From BOKV01 sp041987205 (GTDB lineage Bacteria > Pseudomonadota > Alphaproteobacteria > Rhizobiales > Rhizobiaceae), in contig JBHIWX010000011.1 of the NCBI GenBank assembly GCA_041987205.1, forward strand, positions 1 through 64,000: 64,000 nucleotides of DNA, given 5' to 3'. Below, one piece after another: positions 18,222-27,409 of the stretch. A program made the translations under genes and the position numbers. The notes below the pieces were generated by a model. It was not told the origin of the DNA and did no database searches. It worked only from the letters and a program-made list of their open reading frames with translations. Position 1 is the stretch's first letter, and every line of letters begins with the position of its first letter.

Positions 18222-19253
18222 ATGGCGCTCGGCAGGACCAGAAGGCTGCGCGAACGGGTCGATTACTGGCCCGGCTTCGTCGATGCGCTTTCGACGCTGC
18301 TGCTGGCGATCATGTTCCTGCTGTCGGTCTTCGTGCTGGCGCAGTTCCTGCTCAGCCAGGAAATCACCGGCAAGGATGCCGTGCTCAACCGGCTGAACGA
18401 CCAGATCAACGAATTGACCAATCTGCTGGCGCTGGAGCGTACCAATCGGCAGGATGTCGAGGACAGCCTCGCCTCATTGCAGGTCTCGCTGTCGGAATCG
18501 GAGCGCGAGCGCTCGCGGCTGGAGGATCTGCTCAATTCGGGCAGTGGCGCCAATGCCGAGCAGGAGGCGCGCATCGGCGCGCTGACCGGACAGCTCGACG
18601 CGGAAAAGCAGATTTCGGCGCGCGCGCTGTCGCAGGTCGAATTGCTGAACCAGCAGATCTCGGCACTTCGCCGGCAGATCGCAGCGCTGGAGGATGCGCT
18701 GGAAGCTTCCGAGACGCGCGACCGCGAAAGCCAGACCAAGATCGCCGATCTCGGCCGCCGCCTCAACGTGGCGCTGGCGCAACGCGTGCAGGAACTCAAC
18801 CGCTACCGTTCCGACTTCTTTGGCCGGCTGCGCGAAATCCTTTCCGACCGGCCGGACATCCGCATTGTCGGCGACCGCTTCGTATTCCAGTCGGAGGTGC
18901 TGTTTTCGTCAGGTTCGGCGGACCTCAACGAGACGGGGCGCGAGGAGATGCTGAAGGTCGCGCAGGCGCTGCTGCAACTGGCACAGGAGATTCCCGACGA
19001 GATCCAGTGGGTGCTGCGGGTCGACGGCCATACTGACGACGTACCGCTTTCGGGTACGGGACAGTTCAAGGACAACTGGGAACTCAGCCAAGGGCGCGCG
19101 TTGGCGGTCGTGAAGTATTTCATTTCGCAGGGCATTGCGCCGTCGCGCCTGGTGGCCGCGGGCTTCGGCGAATTCCAGCCGATCGAGGAAGGCGAGAGCG
19201 AGGAGGCGCGGTCGAAGAACCGCCGCATCGAACTGAAGCTCACCGAGCGATAG
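18222..19253 (+). CDS. MotB-like protein with coiled coil and OmpA peptidoglycan-binding domain
   Basis: 343 residues. One N-terminal membrane helix (WPGFVDALSTLLLAIMFLLS) has an aspartate at its entry, placed like the proton-carrying aspartate of MotB. A long heptad-rich coiled coil follows (about 45-195), then an OmpA-like domain (about 210-340) with VDGHTDDVPLSG and KNRRIEL, which grips peptidoglycan. It probably anchors the preceding MotA/TolQ-type stator to the wall. The coiled coil is much longer than in flagellar MotB, which argues for a non-flagellar function. Confidence 0.86.
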   Translation: MALGRTRRLRERVDYWPGFVDALSTLLLAIMFLLSVFVLAQFLLSQEITGKDAVLNRLNDQINELTNLLALERTNRQDVEDSLASLQVSLSESERERSRLEDLLNSGSGANAEQEARIGALTGQLDAEKQISARALSQVELLNQQISALRRQIAALEDALEASETRDRESQTKIADLGRRLNVALAQRVQELNRYRSDFFGRLREILSDRPDIRIVGDRFVFQSEVLFSSGSADLNETGREEMLKVAQALLQLAQEIPDEIQWVLRVDGHTDDVPLSGTGQFKDNWELSQGRALAVVKYFISQGIAPSRLVAAGFGEFQPIEEGESEEARSKNRRIELKLTER

Positions 19254-19318
19254 GAAAGTACGCCGGGAAACGACGCCGCAACAAGGTGTCGACCGGGTGC
19301 CCATGGGGAGGGGACTGT

Positions 19319-20968
19319 ATGGCCGATTTAGCCGATGTCATCATTGTGGGCTGCGGGCTCGCCGGCCTGGTCGCGGCCTGTGAACTGGCCGACCGGGGCA
19401 AGAAGACCATTCTGCTCGACCAGGAGGGCGAGAACTCGCTCGGCGGCCAGGCCTTCTGGTCGCTCGGCGGGCTGTTCATGGTCGACACGCCCGAGCAGCG
19501 CCGCCTGAAGGTCCGCGACAGCCGCGAACTCGCGCTGCAGGACTGGCTGGGTTCGGCAGGCTTCGACCGCAAGGAAGATCACTGGCCGCGCCGCTGGGCT
19601 GAAGCCTATGTCGATTTCGCCGCAGGCGGGATGCGGCCCTGGCTGCATTCGCTGGGCCTGCGCTGGTTTCCCGTTGTCGGCTGGGCAGAACGCGGCGGGT
19701 TGCTTGCGACCGGTCACGGCAATTCGGTGCCGCGCTTCCACATCACCTGGGGTACTGGGCCGGGCATCATCGAGCCTTTCGTCAAGCGCGTTCAGGAAGC
19801 CGCCAAGCAGGGCCTGATCGAACTGAAATTTCGCCATCGCGTGTCGAAGTTGGCAACAACCAATGGCGCAGTGACCGGCGTTTCCGGCGAGGTGCTGGCG
19901 CCCTCTACGGTGGAACGCGGGCAGCAGAGCTCGCGCGAGGTAGCCGGCGATTTCGAACTGAAGGCCGGCGCGGTGATCGTCACCTCCGGCGGCATTGGCG
20001 GTGATTTCGACCTGGTGCGCAAGAACTGGCCGAAGGAGCGTCTCGGGCCGCCGCCGGGCTTCATGGTGGCCGGCGTCCCGCACCATGTCGACGGGCGCAT
20101 GCTCGAGATTTCGCGCAAGGCCGGCGCCTCGCTGATCAACGAGGACCGGATGTGGCACTACACGGAAGGCGTGCGCAACTGGGACCCGATCTGGCCCGGC
20201 CACGGCATCCGCATCCTGCCCGGCCCGTCCTCGCTATGGTTCGACGCGACGGGAAACCGGCTGCCGGCGCCCTGCATGCCCGGCTTCGACACGCTGGCGA
20301 CGCTCAAGCACATTCTTTCGACCGGGCACGACTGGTCGTGGTTCATCCTGACCCAGAAGATCATCAAGAAGGAGTTCGCGCTGTCGGGCTCGGAGCAGAA
20401 CCCGGACTTTACCTCCAAGAGCTGGCGCGCGGTCCTGAAGAGCCGGCGCGGGGCGAGCGCGCCACCACCGGTCGAGGCGTTCAAGGAGAAGGGCGAGGAT
20501 TTCGTGGTCGCGACCGATTTCGACGAACTGGTCGCCGGCATGAACGCGAAGACCGACAAACCTTTGCTCAATGCCGATCATCTGCGCATGCAGGTCGAGG
20601 CGCGCGACCGCGAGATCGACAATCCGTTCTCCAAGGACGCGCAGGTCACCGCGATCCACGGCGCGCGCAATTATCTGGGTGACAAGCTCATCCGCACGGC
20701 GAAGCCGCACAGGATCCTCGATCCGGCGAACGGCCCGCTGATCGCGGTGAAGCTCAACATCCTGACGCGCAAGACGCTGGGTGGCATCGAGACCGATCTG
20801 AATTCGCAGGTTCTGGGCAAGGACGGTGCGCCGATTGCCGGGCTTTACGCGGCCGGCGAGGTCGCCGGTTTCGGCGGTGGCGGCTATCACGGCTACAACG
20901 CGCTGGAAGGCACCTTCCTCGGCGGTTGCATCTTCTCGGGTCGCGCGGCGGGGAAGGCGGCGGGATAG
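19319..20968 (+). CDS. FAD-binding dehydrogenase (fumarate reductase/ketosteroid dehydrogenase type)
   Basis: 549 residues. The N-terminal dinucleotide-binding motif is VIIVGCGLAGLVAACELADRG; a glutamate/aspartate ends the second strand (ILLDQEG). Later LGGQAFWSLGG, GAVIVTSGGIGGDF, and the C-terminal FAD signature AGLYAAGEVAGFGGGGYHGY complete the flavoprotein fold. It belongs to the FAD-dependent 2-family that includes fumarate reductase flavoprotein and 3-ketosteroid dehydrogenases; the electron acceptor and substrate are unknown. The start is the ATG with GGGAGGGG close upstream. It converges with the ABC transporter gene, leaving 1 bp between stops. Confidence 0.88.
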   Translation: MADLADVIIVGCGLAGLVAACELADRGKKTILLDQEGENSLGGQAFWSLGGLFMVDTPEQRRLKVRDSRELALQDWLGSAGFDRKEDHWPRRWAEAYVDFAAGGMRPWLHSLGLRWFPVVGWAERGGLLATGHGNSVPRFHITWGTGPGIIEPFVKRVQEAAKQGLIELKFRHRVSKLATTNGAVTGVSGEVLAPSTVERGQQSSREVAGDFELKAGAVIVTSGGIGGDFDLVRKNWPKERLGPPPGFMVAGVPHHVDGRMLEISRKAGASLINEDRMWHYTEGVRNWDPIWPGHGIRILPGPSSLWFDATGNRLPAPCMPGFDTLATLKHILSTGHDWSWFILTQKIIKKEFALSGSEQNPDFTSKSWRAVLKSRRGASAPPPVEAFKEKGEDFVVATDFDELVAGMNAKTDKPLLNADHLRMQVEARDREIDNPFSKDAQVTAIHGARNYLGDKLIRTAKPHRILDPANGPLIAVKLNILTRKTLGGIETDLNSQVLGKDGAPIAGLYAAGEVAGFGGGGYHGYNALEGTFLGGCIFSGRAAGKAAG

Positions 20969-20969
20969 T

Positions 20970-22769
20970 CTACTCAGCTGCCTTGAAGGCGACGGCTCCG
21001 GTGTCGAATTGCAGCTTGGCGAGGCGGGCGTAGACGCCGTTCTTCTTGACGAGCGCGGCGTGGGTGCCTTCCTCGACGATGCTGCCGTCCTGCATCACCA
21101 GGATGCGGTCGGCCTTGAGCACGGTGGCGAGGCGGTGGGCGATGACCAGCGTGGTGCGGCCGACCATCAGTTCCGACAGGGCTTCCTGAACGTAACGCTC
21201 GCTTTCGGCGTCGAGCGCCGAGGTGGCTTCGTCAAGCAGCAGGATCGGCGCGTCCTTTAGGATGGCGCGGGCGATCGCGATGCGCTGGCGCTGGCCGCCC
21301 GACAGCATGACGCCGCGCTCGCCGAGCATGGTGTCGTAACCTTCCGGCAGCGCCCGGATGAAATCGTCGGCATGGGCGGCTTTCGCGGCGGCAATCACTT
21401 CGTCGCGGCTTGCGTCGGGCCGGCCGAACAGGATGTTGTCGAGTGCGGAGGAGGCGAAGACGATCGTGTCCTGCGGCACCAGCGCCATCTGCCCGCGCAG
21501 GTCGGCGGGCTCGGCGAGGCGAATGTCGGTGCCGTCGACCGAGATCGTACCGCTCGTGGGGTCGTAGAAGCGCAGGATCAGGCCGAACAGAGTGGACTTG
21601 CCGGCGCCAGACGGGCCGACCACCGCGACGGTCTCGCCGGGTTTTACGTCGATATCGACGCCGATGAGTGCCGGGCGGTCGGGCCGGGTCGGGTAGGCGA
21701 AGTTGACGCCCTCGAAGGCGACCGCGCCCTTGACGCGATCCGGCATTTTCACCGGGTTCTCCGGCGCACGGATCGTCGGTTCCTCGGCGAGCAGTTCGGT
21801 CAGGCGTTCGGCAGCGCCGGCGGCGAGCGAGAGTTCGCCCCAGACTTCCGAAAGCGCGCCGAGCGACCCGGCGGCGAACAGCGCGTAAAGCAGGAACTGG
21901 CCGAGCGTTCCCTCGGTCATCGTGCCCTCGAGGACGCCGCGCGCGCCGTACCACAGCACGGCCACAACACTGGCGGCGATGAGGAACATCGCCATGAAGG
22001 TCAGCGCGGCGCGGGTGCGCACGGCGAGGCGGGCGGCGCCGAAGGCGCGCTCCACGGCCTTCGAGAACCGGTCGGCGATCATGCCCTCATTGGCAAAGGC
22101 CTGCAGGATGCGCACCGCGCCGATCGCCTCGGAGGCGAACGCCGTGGCATCGGCCAGCGTGTCCTGCGCCTCGCGCGAACGGCGTCGCACGGCGCGCCCG
22201 AAGGCGACGATGGGCAGCACGATCAGCGGGATGGCGCCAAGCACGATGAGCGAGAGCTTGGGCGCGGTGTAGACCATCATGATTACCGCGCCGATGCCGA
22301 GCAGCGTGTTGCGCAGCGCCATGGAGGCGGTGGCGCCGACGGCGGATTTCACCTGCGTGGTATCGGCGGTCAGACGCGAGACGATCTCGCCGGACTGGGC
22401 GGTGTCGAAGAATTGCGGCGACAGCTTCGTCACATGGGCGAAGACGTCGCGCCTTATGTCGGCGATGACGCGCTCGCCGAGCCAGATGACGAAATAGTAG
22501 CGGCAGGCGCTGGCGAGCGCCAGGACGGCGGCGATCGCCACCAGCATGGCGAAATAATTGTCGATGAAGGTGGCATTGTTGGCCGAAAAGCCGTGATCGA
22601 TCATCCGCCGAACGGCCATGGGCAGGGTCAGCGTTGTCGCGGTGGCCAGCAGCAGGAAGAAAACGGCGGCGGCGACGTGTCCGCGATAATGTCCGATATA
22701 GGGCACAAGGCGTGCGAGCGGCCTGAGCGATCGGCGACGGCGTTGTTCTTCCTGGGAGATTTCGGTCAT
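20970..22769 (-). CDS. ABC exporter, fused membrane and ATPase domains (MsbA/ABCB type)
   Basis: 599 residues, a half-transporter that should dimerise. Six membrane helices occupy about 20-320, with the coupling-loop region AQDTLADATAFASEAIGAVR. The nucleotide-binding domain has Walker A GPSGAGKST, the Q-loop VPQDT, signature LSGGQRQRIAIARA, Walker B ILLLDEATSALD and the switch IAHRL. It exports a lipid or drug across the inner membrane; the substrate is not readable. No accessory periplasmic protein lies nearby. It is divergent from rpmE. Confidence 0.93.
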   Translation of the reverse strand: MTEISQEEQRRRRSLRPLARLVPYIGHYRGHVAAAVFFLLLATATTLTLPMAVRRMIDHGFSANNATFIDNYFAMLVAIAAVLALASACRYYFVIWLGERVIADIRRDVFAHVTKLSPQFFDTAQSGEIVSRLTADTTQVKSAVGATASMALRNTLLGIGAVIMMVYTAPKLSLIVLGAIPLIVLPIVAFGRAVRRRSREAQDTLADATAFASEAIGAVRILQAFANEGMIADRFSKAVERAFGAARLAVRTRAALTFMAMFLIAASVVAVLWYGARGVLEGTMTEGTLGQFLLYALFAAGSLGALSEVWGELSLAAGAAERLTELLAEEPTIRAPENPVKMPDRVKGAVAFEGVNFAYPTRPDRPALIGVDIDVKPGETVAVVGPSGAGKSTLFGLILRFYDPTSGTISVDGTDIRLAEPADLRGQMALVPQDTIVFASSALDNILFGRPDASRDEVIAAAKAAHADDFIRALPEGYDTMLGERGVMLSGGQRQRIAIARAILKDAPILLLDEATSALDAESERYVQEALSELMVGRTTLVIAHRLATVLKADRILVMQDGSIVEEGTHAALVKKNGVYARLAKLQFDTGAVAFKAAE

Positions 22770-22954
22770 CGGCCGGTCGGTTCCGGTTTGCGGGAGGCGG
22801 ACTTGTCTCCCGTTTAACAGTCATGTATAGGCTGGCCAACCGAATTTCGAGCCGCGGGTAGCTTATGTCGCGCCGGCGGCTCAATTGTTGACAGGTGGCA
22901 TTGGAGCGGGTTTTCGAACCTTGCTCGCCAGCCCTACGATCCAGGATATCGACG

Positions 22955-23176
22955 ATGAAAAAAGACATCCATCCCGACTACCACATGATCAAGGTCGTCA
23001 TGACCGACGGCACCGAGTACGAGACCCGCTCGACCTGGGGCTCGGAAGGCGATTCCCTGCAGCTCGACATCGACACCAAGTCGCACCCGGCCTGGACCGG
23101 CGGCAACCAGCATCTGCTCGACCGCGGTGGGCGCGTGTCGCGCTTCAAGAACAAGTACAAGGGCCTCGGCGTCTAA
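22955..23176 (+). CDS. rpmE: 50S ribosomal protein L31, cysteine-free form
   Basis: 73 residues: MKKDIHPDYHMIKVVMTDGT, then SLQLDIDTKSHPAWTGG and RVSRFKNKYKGLGV. This is the alphaproteobacterial L31 pattern. The four zinc-binding cysteines of the classical zinc form are absent, so it is the C-minus type that does not bind zinc. It is a single-gene transcription unit, closed by a strong terminator 32 bp after the stop. Confidence 0.96.
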   Translation: MKKDIHPDYHMIKVVMTDGTEYETRSTWGSEGDSLQLDIDTKSHPAWTGGNQHLLDRGGRVSRFKNKYKGLGV

Positions 23177-23207
23177 GACCCGAAAGCTCTGTTCTTCGGA
23201 AATGCGA

Positions 23208-23232
23208 AAGCCCGGCTTCGGCCGGGCTTTTT
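23208..23232 (+). terminator. Intrinsic terminator of rpmE
   Basis: AAGCCCGGC, a TTCG tetraloop and GCCGGGCTT form a 9-bp stem followed by TTT. This is a textbook rho-independent terminator directly after rpmE. Confidence 0.92.
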
Positions 23233-23276
23233 GTTTGCGCCGCCAGGTCGATTGCGGCGCGAGCAGACCTGTCGCG

Positions 23277-23801
23277 TCAGTTCTTGCGCATGGCGCCGAG
23301 CGCGGTGGTGAGCAGTTCGATCTGCTGACCGACCGGGTTTTCCGACGGATCGAAAAAGGTCTGGCGATCGCCGTAGAGTTCGCGATCGAGCGTGATGATG
23401 CGGTTTTCCAGTGCTACCGAGCGCGCGACGAGATCGACGAAGGGTGAGGGCAGCATCTCCCAGCCGGGGCCGTGATTGGAGCGCGGCAGGGAATCGAGGC
23501 GTACCTTCTTCTTTTCGTCGAGCAATTGCTCACGGCTCATCTCGCCCTCATTGGCCGCGCGCTGGAGCAGCAGCCAGGAGGCGAGTTGCATCAGCCGGGT
23601 GGTGAGGCGCATGGATTCGGCGCCGTAGAGCAGGGCGGCCTGTCGCGACAGGGTTTTCGCGGCCTCGCGGCCCTTGCCGTCGAGATAGCTGGCGCTTTCC
23701 TCGACCAGGCCCATGCCATCGCCGAACAGCTGCTTGAAGCGGTCGGAATAGGCGAAACGCTCGGCAAGATTGACGGGATCGGCTCTGTTTTCGCTGGTCA
23801 T
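23277..23801 (-). CDS. rcdA: Protease adaptor RcdA (DUF1465 family)
   Basis: 174 residues, mostly helical. The core ESMRLTTRLMQLASWLLLQR followed by AANEGEMS is the family signature, with MGLVEESASYLDG before it and NPVGQQIELL near the end. In Caulobacter, RcdA helps deliver CtrA and other substrates, with CpdR and PopA, to ClpXP at the cell pole. The start was set at the ATG preceded by GGAAATCAG; an upstream extension of 32 codons has no family similarity. Its presence supports an alphaproteobacterial cell-cycle network. Confidence 0.87.
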   Translation of the reverse strand: MTSENRADPVNLAERFAYSDRFKQLFGDGMGLVEESASYLDGKGREAAKTLSRQAALLYGAESMRLTTRLMQLASWLLLQRAANEGEMSREQLLDEKKKVRLDSLPRSNHGPGWEMLPSPFVDLVARSVALENRIITLDRELYGDRQTFFDPSENPVGQQIELLTTALGAMRKN

Positions 23802-23971
23802 GGTCGAACTGATTTCCCCGCAGCCTTGTTCATGACCGTTTCTTAACGCCGGAGGGGCGGCCGGTAAAGCGGCCCGTCTGGCGCGTCCACCGGGCATTTC
23901 CGGCAGATGGAAAGGTCTTGAACTGTTTTGCCGCTCGATCGGCCAATGATCGCAAGCTCCTGAATTATCTC

Positions 23972-23998
23972 AAAAAAAGAGCCGCGAAGCGCGGCTCT
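23972..23998 (-). terminator. Intrinsic terminator of the DUF1192 gene
   Basis: Read leftward: AGAGCCGCG, a 3-nt loop and CGCGGCTCT (perfect 9-bp stem) followed by TTTTTT. It lies about 145 bp beyond the stop of the leftward DUF1192 gene and upstream of rcdA, separating the two units. Confidence 0.85.
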
Positions 23999-24141
23999 GA
24001 AGAGTTAACAGGGAGGCGTCAAACAGGGTGGACAGGGCCACCCGGCATGATCCAGAAAATCTGGATAGCGCTATTAATGACCCATAAAGCTTAATTAATG
24101 GTTAACGCGCGGGCACAAATGCCGACCATGCGCCGGAGGGC

Positions 24142-24333
24142 CTATTTCTTGGCGAAAAGCGACTCAGCGGCAGCCAGATGGCCGGACTTTTCGGCGCGTG
24201 CGCGTTCGAGGCGCTCGATCTCCTCCTTCAGGCGCTGGATGGTATGATCGAGTTCCTCGACCGACATGGTGTCGAGCACCTGCCCGATCATATAGCCGGG
24301 TGTCTTGACCGGCTCGGCATCGTTGTCGAACAT
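24142..24333 (-). CDS. DUF1192 family protein
   Basis: 63 residues: an N-terminal acidic stretch with VKTPGYMIGQVLDTMSVEEL, then a continuous charged helix (HTIQRLKEEIERLERARAEK) likely to form a coiled coil. This is the pattern of DUF1192, a small alphaproteobacterial family with no established function. The ribosome-binding site GGGAGG stands 8 nt before the ATG. It is divergent from the quinone-reductase gene across 259 bp, and has its own terminator. Confidence 0.85.
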   Translation of the reverse strand: MFDNDAEPVKTPGYMIGQVLDTMSVEELDHTIQRLKEEIERLERARAEKSGHLAAAESLFAKK

Positions 24334-24592
24334 TGTCCAGTCCTCCCTTGTTCATCCCGGTCTCGTACGCTATCGCCCGAAACCGGTCGGGTCTGTCCAT
24401 CGAACGGCCCGGCACGACGTTTTTTTCGCCAACGCGGCCGGCAATCGCATTCAAATCACTTCGAACCAGTATATTCGATTGTCGCTAATATCGCATGCCA
24501 CCTGCGCCTGACGGTGCGGCAAGGGCCACGGGCAAGGCGTTCCGGTCCCAACGGGACGGCCGGCCAACCCGGGCCAACAAAGGAGACTTCTC

Positions 24593-25594
24593 ATGGAAAA
24601 CCTGCCCGACAACATGACGGCCATCGCAATCTCCAAACCGGGCGGGCCGGAAGTGCTGGTCGCCGAAGAGCGTCCCGTGCCGGCGCCGAAAGAGAGCGAG
24701 GTGCTGATTCGCGTGCATGCGGCCGGGGTGAACCGGCCCGATTGCCTGCAGCGGCAGGGCGGATATCCGCCGCCGCCCGGCGCGCCGGACACGCCGGGGC
24801 TCGAGGTGGCCGGTGAGATCGTCGCGCTCGGCGAAGGCGTGGCCGAGGAACATCTGGGTGCGCGGGTGATGGCGCTGGTGCCCGGCGGCGGCTATGCCGA
24901 ATATTGCGTGGCGCATGTCACGAACACGCTGCCGATCCCCGGCGAGCTGACCATGGAGGAGGCGGCCTGCGTGCCCGAGACCTTCTTCACGGTCTGGCAC
25001 AATGTGTTCCAGCGCGGCGGGCTGAAGGCCGGCGAGCGCTTCCTGGTGCATGGCGGGACGAGCGGGATCGGCACGACGGCGATCCAGCTTGCCAAATCCT
25101 TCGGCGCGATCGTGATCGCAACGGCCGGTTCGGCGGAGAAATGCGAGGCCTGCCTCAAGCTCGGCGCCGATTGCGCGATCAACTACCGGACCGATGATTT
25201 CGTGGCGCTTTCCGGCGAGTTTACCTCCGGCAAGGGTGTCGACCTCACCCTCGACATGGTCGGCGGCGACTATGTCGAGCGCAACTGGGACGCGGCCGCA
25301 CCCGACGGGCGCATCGTGCAGATCGCCTTTCTCGGCGGTTCGAAGGCCGAGGTCAATTTCGCCAAGCTGATGATGAAGCGGCTGACCCATACCGGTTCGA
25401 CGCTGCGGCCCCGTCCCGTCGAGTTCAAGGCGGCGATCGCGGCCGAACTTCGCGAGCAGGTCTGGCCTCTGATCGAGGCAGGCAAGGTGCGCCCCGTCAT
25501 GGATGCCGCCTTCGTGCTGCGCGAGGCTGCGGCGGCGCATGAACGCATGGAGGCGGGCAGCCATGTCGGCAAGATCGTGCTCAAGGTGATCTGA
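24593..25594 (+). CDS. NAD(P)H quinone oxidoreductase, zinc-free MDR type (PIG3-like)
   Basis: 333 residues of the medium-chain dehydrogenase superfamily. GroES-like N-terminal half: VHAAGVNRPDCLQRQGGYPP and GLEVAGEIVALGEG. The Rossmann half has LVHGGTSGIGTTAIQLAK and LDMVGG. The catalytic zinc cysteines are absent, as expected for quinone reductases; the sequence pattern fits the PIG3/TP53I3 subgroup, which reduces quinones with NADPH. AAGGAG lies 9 nt before the ATG. Confidence 0.9.
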   Translation: MENLPDNMTAIAISKPGGPEVLVAEERPVPAPKESEVLIRVHAAGVNRPDCLQRQGGYPPPPGAPDTPGLEVAGEIVALGEGVAEEHLGARVMALVPGGGYAEYCVAHVTNTLPIPGELTMEEAACVPETFFTVWHNVFQRGGLKAGERFLVHGGTSGIGTTAIQLAKSFGAIVIATAGSAEKCEACLKLGADCAINYRTDDFVALSGEFTSGKGVDLTLDMVGGDYVERNWDAAAPDGRIVQIAFLGGSKAEVNFAKLMMKRLTHTGSTLRPRPVEFKAAIAAELREQVWPLIEAGKVRPVMDAAFVLREAAAAHERMEAGSHVGKIVLKVI

Positions 25595-25690
25595 CGGGGT
25601 GCTTGCCAGCCCGCCAAGTGCGGCCGATAGTGCCTGCCACAACCTTGCGGATTTCGCGGAGCAGACCACTGCTCCCTGAGGGAGAGGCCG

Positions 25691-26470
25691 ATGTGGAAGA
25701 TGCTCGAACCGGGCCGGATCGCCGCGATCGGCATGATCTTTTCTGGCGTCTTTCTCATCGCAGCCGGGGCACGGGCAGCGGATGATGGCCCGAGCTTCGA
25801 CTGCCGGAAAGCCAATTCCCCGTCGGAAAAAACGATCTGCACCGATCCGGCGCTTGCTAAGCTCGACCGCGAACTCGGCAAGGTTTTTGCGGACGCGAAG
25901 CGGCGCACCGAGCACTACCGGCTGGTGGGCGAGGACGAGGATGCCACGCCAGTTGAATGGTTCAGGGACAATGCCGAAACCGAGTGGCTGTATCGCGAGC
26001 GGACCTGCCTCGACGACGTGGCCTGCCTGAAGCGCTGGTATGCCAAACGCGTGGCGCTGTTGCGCTGGATCGCCTATTCGGACGATGCCTATGGCGGCAG
26101 CGGCATCGAATCGGTCGTCCAGCTCGATGATGGCTCGACGCTCATTTCCTATGGCATGGTCACGCACAAGCGCAACGTTCTGTACGATCCGCAGACCGGC
26201 ACGTTCGATCATCTCGCCGACGGCGATGTCGAGATCGTATCAAGCTCTCCGCTGCTCTATCGCGCGGCCTGGTCCAAGGGCTATTTCAGCGAAGGTGAGG
26301 CGTTCTGGTTCAACTCCATCCGGGACGGCGATAACCGGATCATTGCGATCGAGGCCGCTGAAAAGAAAGGCGCCCGTTGCTTTTCGAAGCCTGAATTCAT
26401 CGAGCGCAGTTTTTTCTCGTCGGAAGATTTGGCGCTTGTGACGACCGACAGAATTTGCATCACCCAGTGA
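25691..26470 (+). CDS. Exported protein with LprI-like N-terminal domain
   Basis: 259 residues. A hydrophobic segment ending GARA at about residue 29 is a likely signal peptide. Next comes the lysozyme-inhibitor LprI/DUF1311-like module: SFDCRKANSPSEKTICTDP with two cysteines, then LAKLDRELG and CLDDVACLKRWYAKRVALL with another pair. The C-terminal 140 residues look beta-rich and have no family I recognise. It is probably periplasmic. In mycobacteria LprI inhibits lysozyme, but most DUF1311 proteins have no proven function. Confidence 0.75.
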   Translation: MWKMLEPGRIAAIGMIFSGVFLIAAGARAADDGPSFDCRKANSPSEKTICTDPALAKLDRELGKVFADAKRRTEHYRLVGEDEDATPVEWFRDNAETEWLYRERTCLDDVACLKRWYAKRVALLRWIAYSDDAYGGSGIESVVQLDDGSTLISYGMVTHKRNVLYDPQTGTFDHLADGDVEIVSSSPLLYRAAWSKGYFSEGEAFWFNSIRDGDNRIIAIEAAEKKGARCFSKPEFIERSFFSSEDLALVTTDRICITQ

Positions 26471-26668
26471 AACACTGAAAACTACCGCGTTCCCGCGAAG
26501 CATTTGCGCGGTAATTGTTGAAGCCGCACGGCTTTCGGTTGCCAAGGTCGCGGCAAATCGCTATATGCGCTGCATCTCCTGACATCTGTCATGAACCTCC
26601 CTTTCGGCGAAGCGCCGGCGGGGGCTCGCCCGAAAAGCCGGGCGGGCAACAAGGAAGGATTATGTCGC

Positions 26669-27403
26669 ATGGCCGAAGCGCCCCTCATGCCGAAAGCGAC
26701 CGCCGTCTGGCTGGTCGACAATACGTCGCTGACCTTCGATCAGATCGCCACCTTCTGCAAACTGCATCCGCTCGAGGTCAAGGCGATCGCCGATGGCGAA
26801 AGCGCTCAGGGCATCAAGGGTATGGACCCGATCACCTCGGGCCAGCTTTCGCGCGACGAACTGGAAAAGGCGCAGACCGATTCCAATTATCGGCTGAAGC
26901 TTGCCGAAACCAAGGTCAAGGTTCCCACGGTCAAGCGTCGCGGCCCGCGCTACACGCCGGTCTCCAAACGCCAGGACCGGCCGAACGCCATTCGCTGGTT
27001 GCTGCGCAACCATCCGGAACTGAAGGATTCGCAGATCATCCGCCTGGTGGGTACGACCAAGACGACGATCGAGGCGATCCGCGAGGGCACGCACTGGAAC
27101 TCGGCCAATCTGACACCGATGGATCCGGTTACCCTCGGCCTGTGCACGCAGATCGCGCTCGACATGGAAGTGCAGAAGGCCAACCGCAACCGGCCGCAGC
27201 CCGAGCCCGGCTCGGAAGCCGAGACGCAGGGCGACACGCTGCTGCCGGCGGCCGAAACGCAGTACGCGCCCGAGGAACGGGATACGCGCAATGACCCGGT
27301 CGATGCGGCCTCGGTCTTCTCGAAATTCTCCACCTCGGCCGACACAGGCGACGAGGACGAAGACGAGAGCGCGGACGCCGAAACGGCCGACAAGAACGCC
27401 TAA
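26669..27403 (+). CDS. trcR: Cell-cycle transcriptional regulator TrcR (DUF1013)
   Basis: 244 residues from the ATG at 26669 (AGGAAGGA about 10 nt upstream). The conserved part is the N-terminal 160 residues: LMPKATAVWLVDNTSLTFDQ, FCKLHPLEVKAIADGE, then VPTVKRRGPRYTPVSKRQDR and a second helix-turn-helix-like unit (DSQIIRLVGTTKTTIEAIRE). The last 70 are acidic and low-complexity. DUF1013 proteins are conserved in alphaproteobacteria and named TrcR by family; the targets here are unknown. It converges with the YafY gene with 6 bp between. Confidence 0.85.
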   Translation: MAEAPLMPKATAVWLVDNTSLTFDQIATFCKLHPLEVKAIADGESAQGIKGMDPITSGQLSRDELEKAQTDSNYRLKLAETKVKVPTVKRRGPRYTPVSKRQDRPNAIRWLLRNHPELKDSQIIRLVGTTKTTIEAIREGTHWNSANLTPMDPVTLGLCTQIALDMEVQKANRNRPQPEPGSEAETQGDTLLPAAETQYAPEERDTRNDPVDAASVFSKFSTSADTGDEDEDESADAETADKNA

Positions 27404-27409
27404 ATCCGG

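Noticed and set aside
17204..19253. ZorA/ZorB of a Zorya anti-phage system
   Set aside because: The pair is MotA/MotB-like as in Zorya, but no ZorC, ZorD or ZorE-type helicase or nuclease follows; the neighbours are suhB and an FAD dehydrogenase. No other defence gene was seen.
26576..26591. A possible fourth YafY operator upstream of trcR
   Set aside because: CTCCTGACA is present, followed after 2 nt by TGTCA, but the spacer is 2 instead of 6 and the right arm is incomplete. Probably chance.
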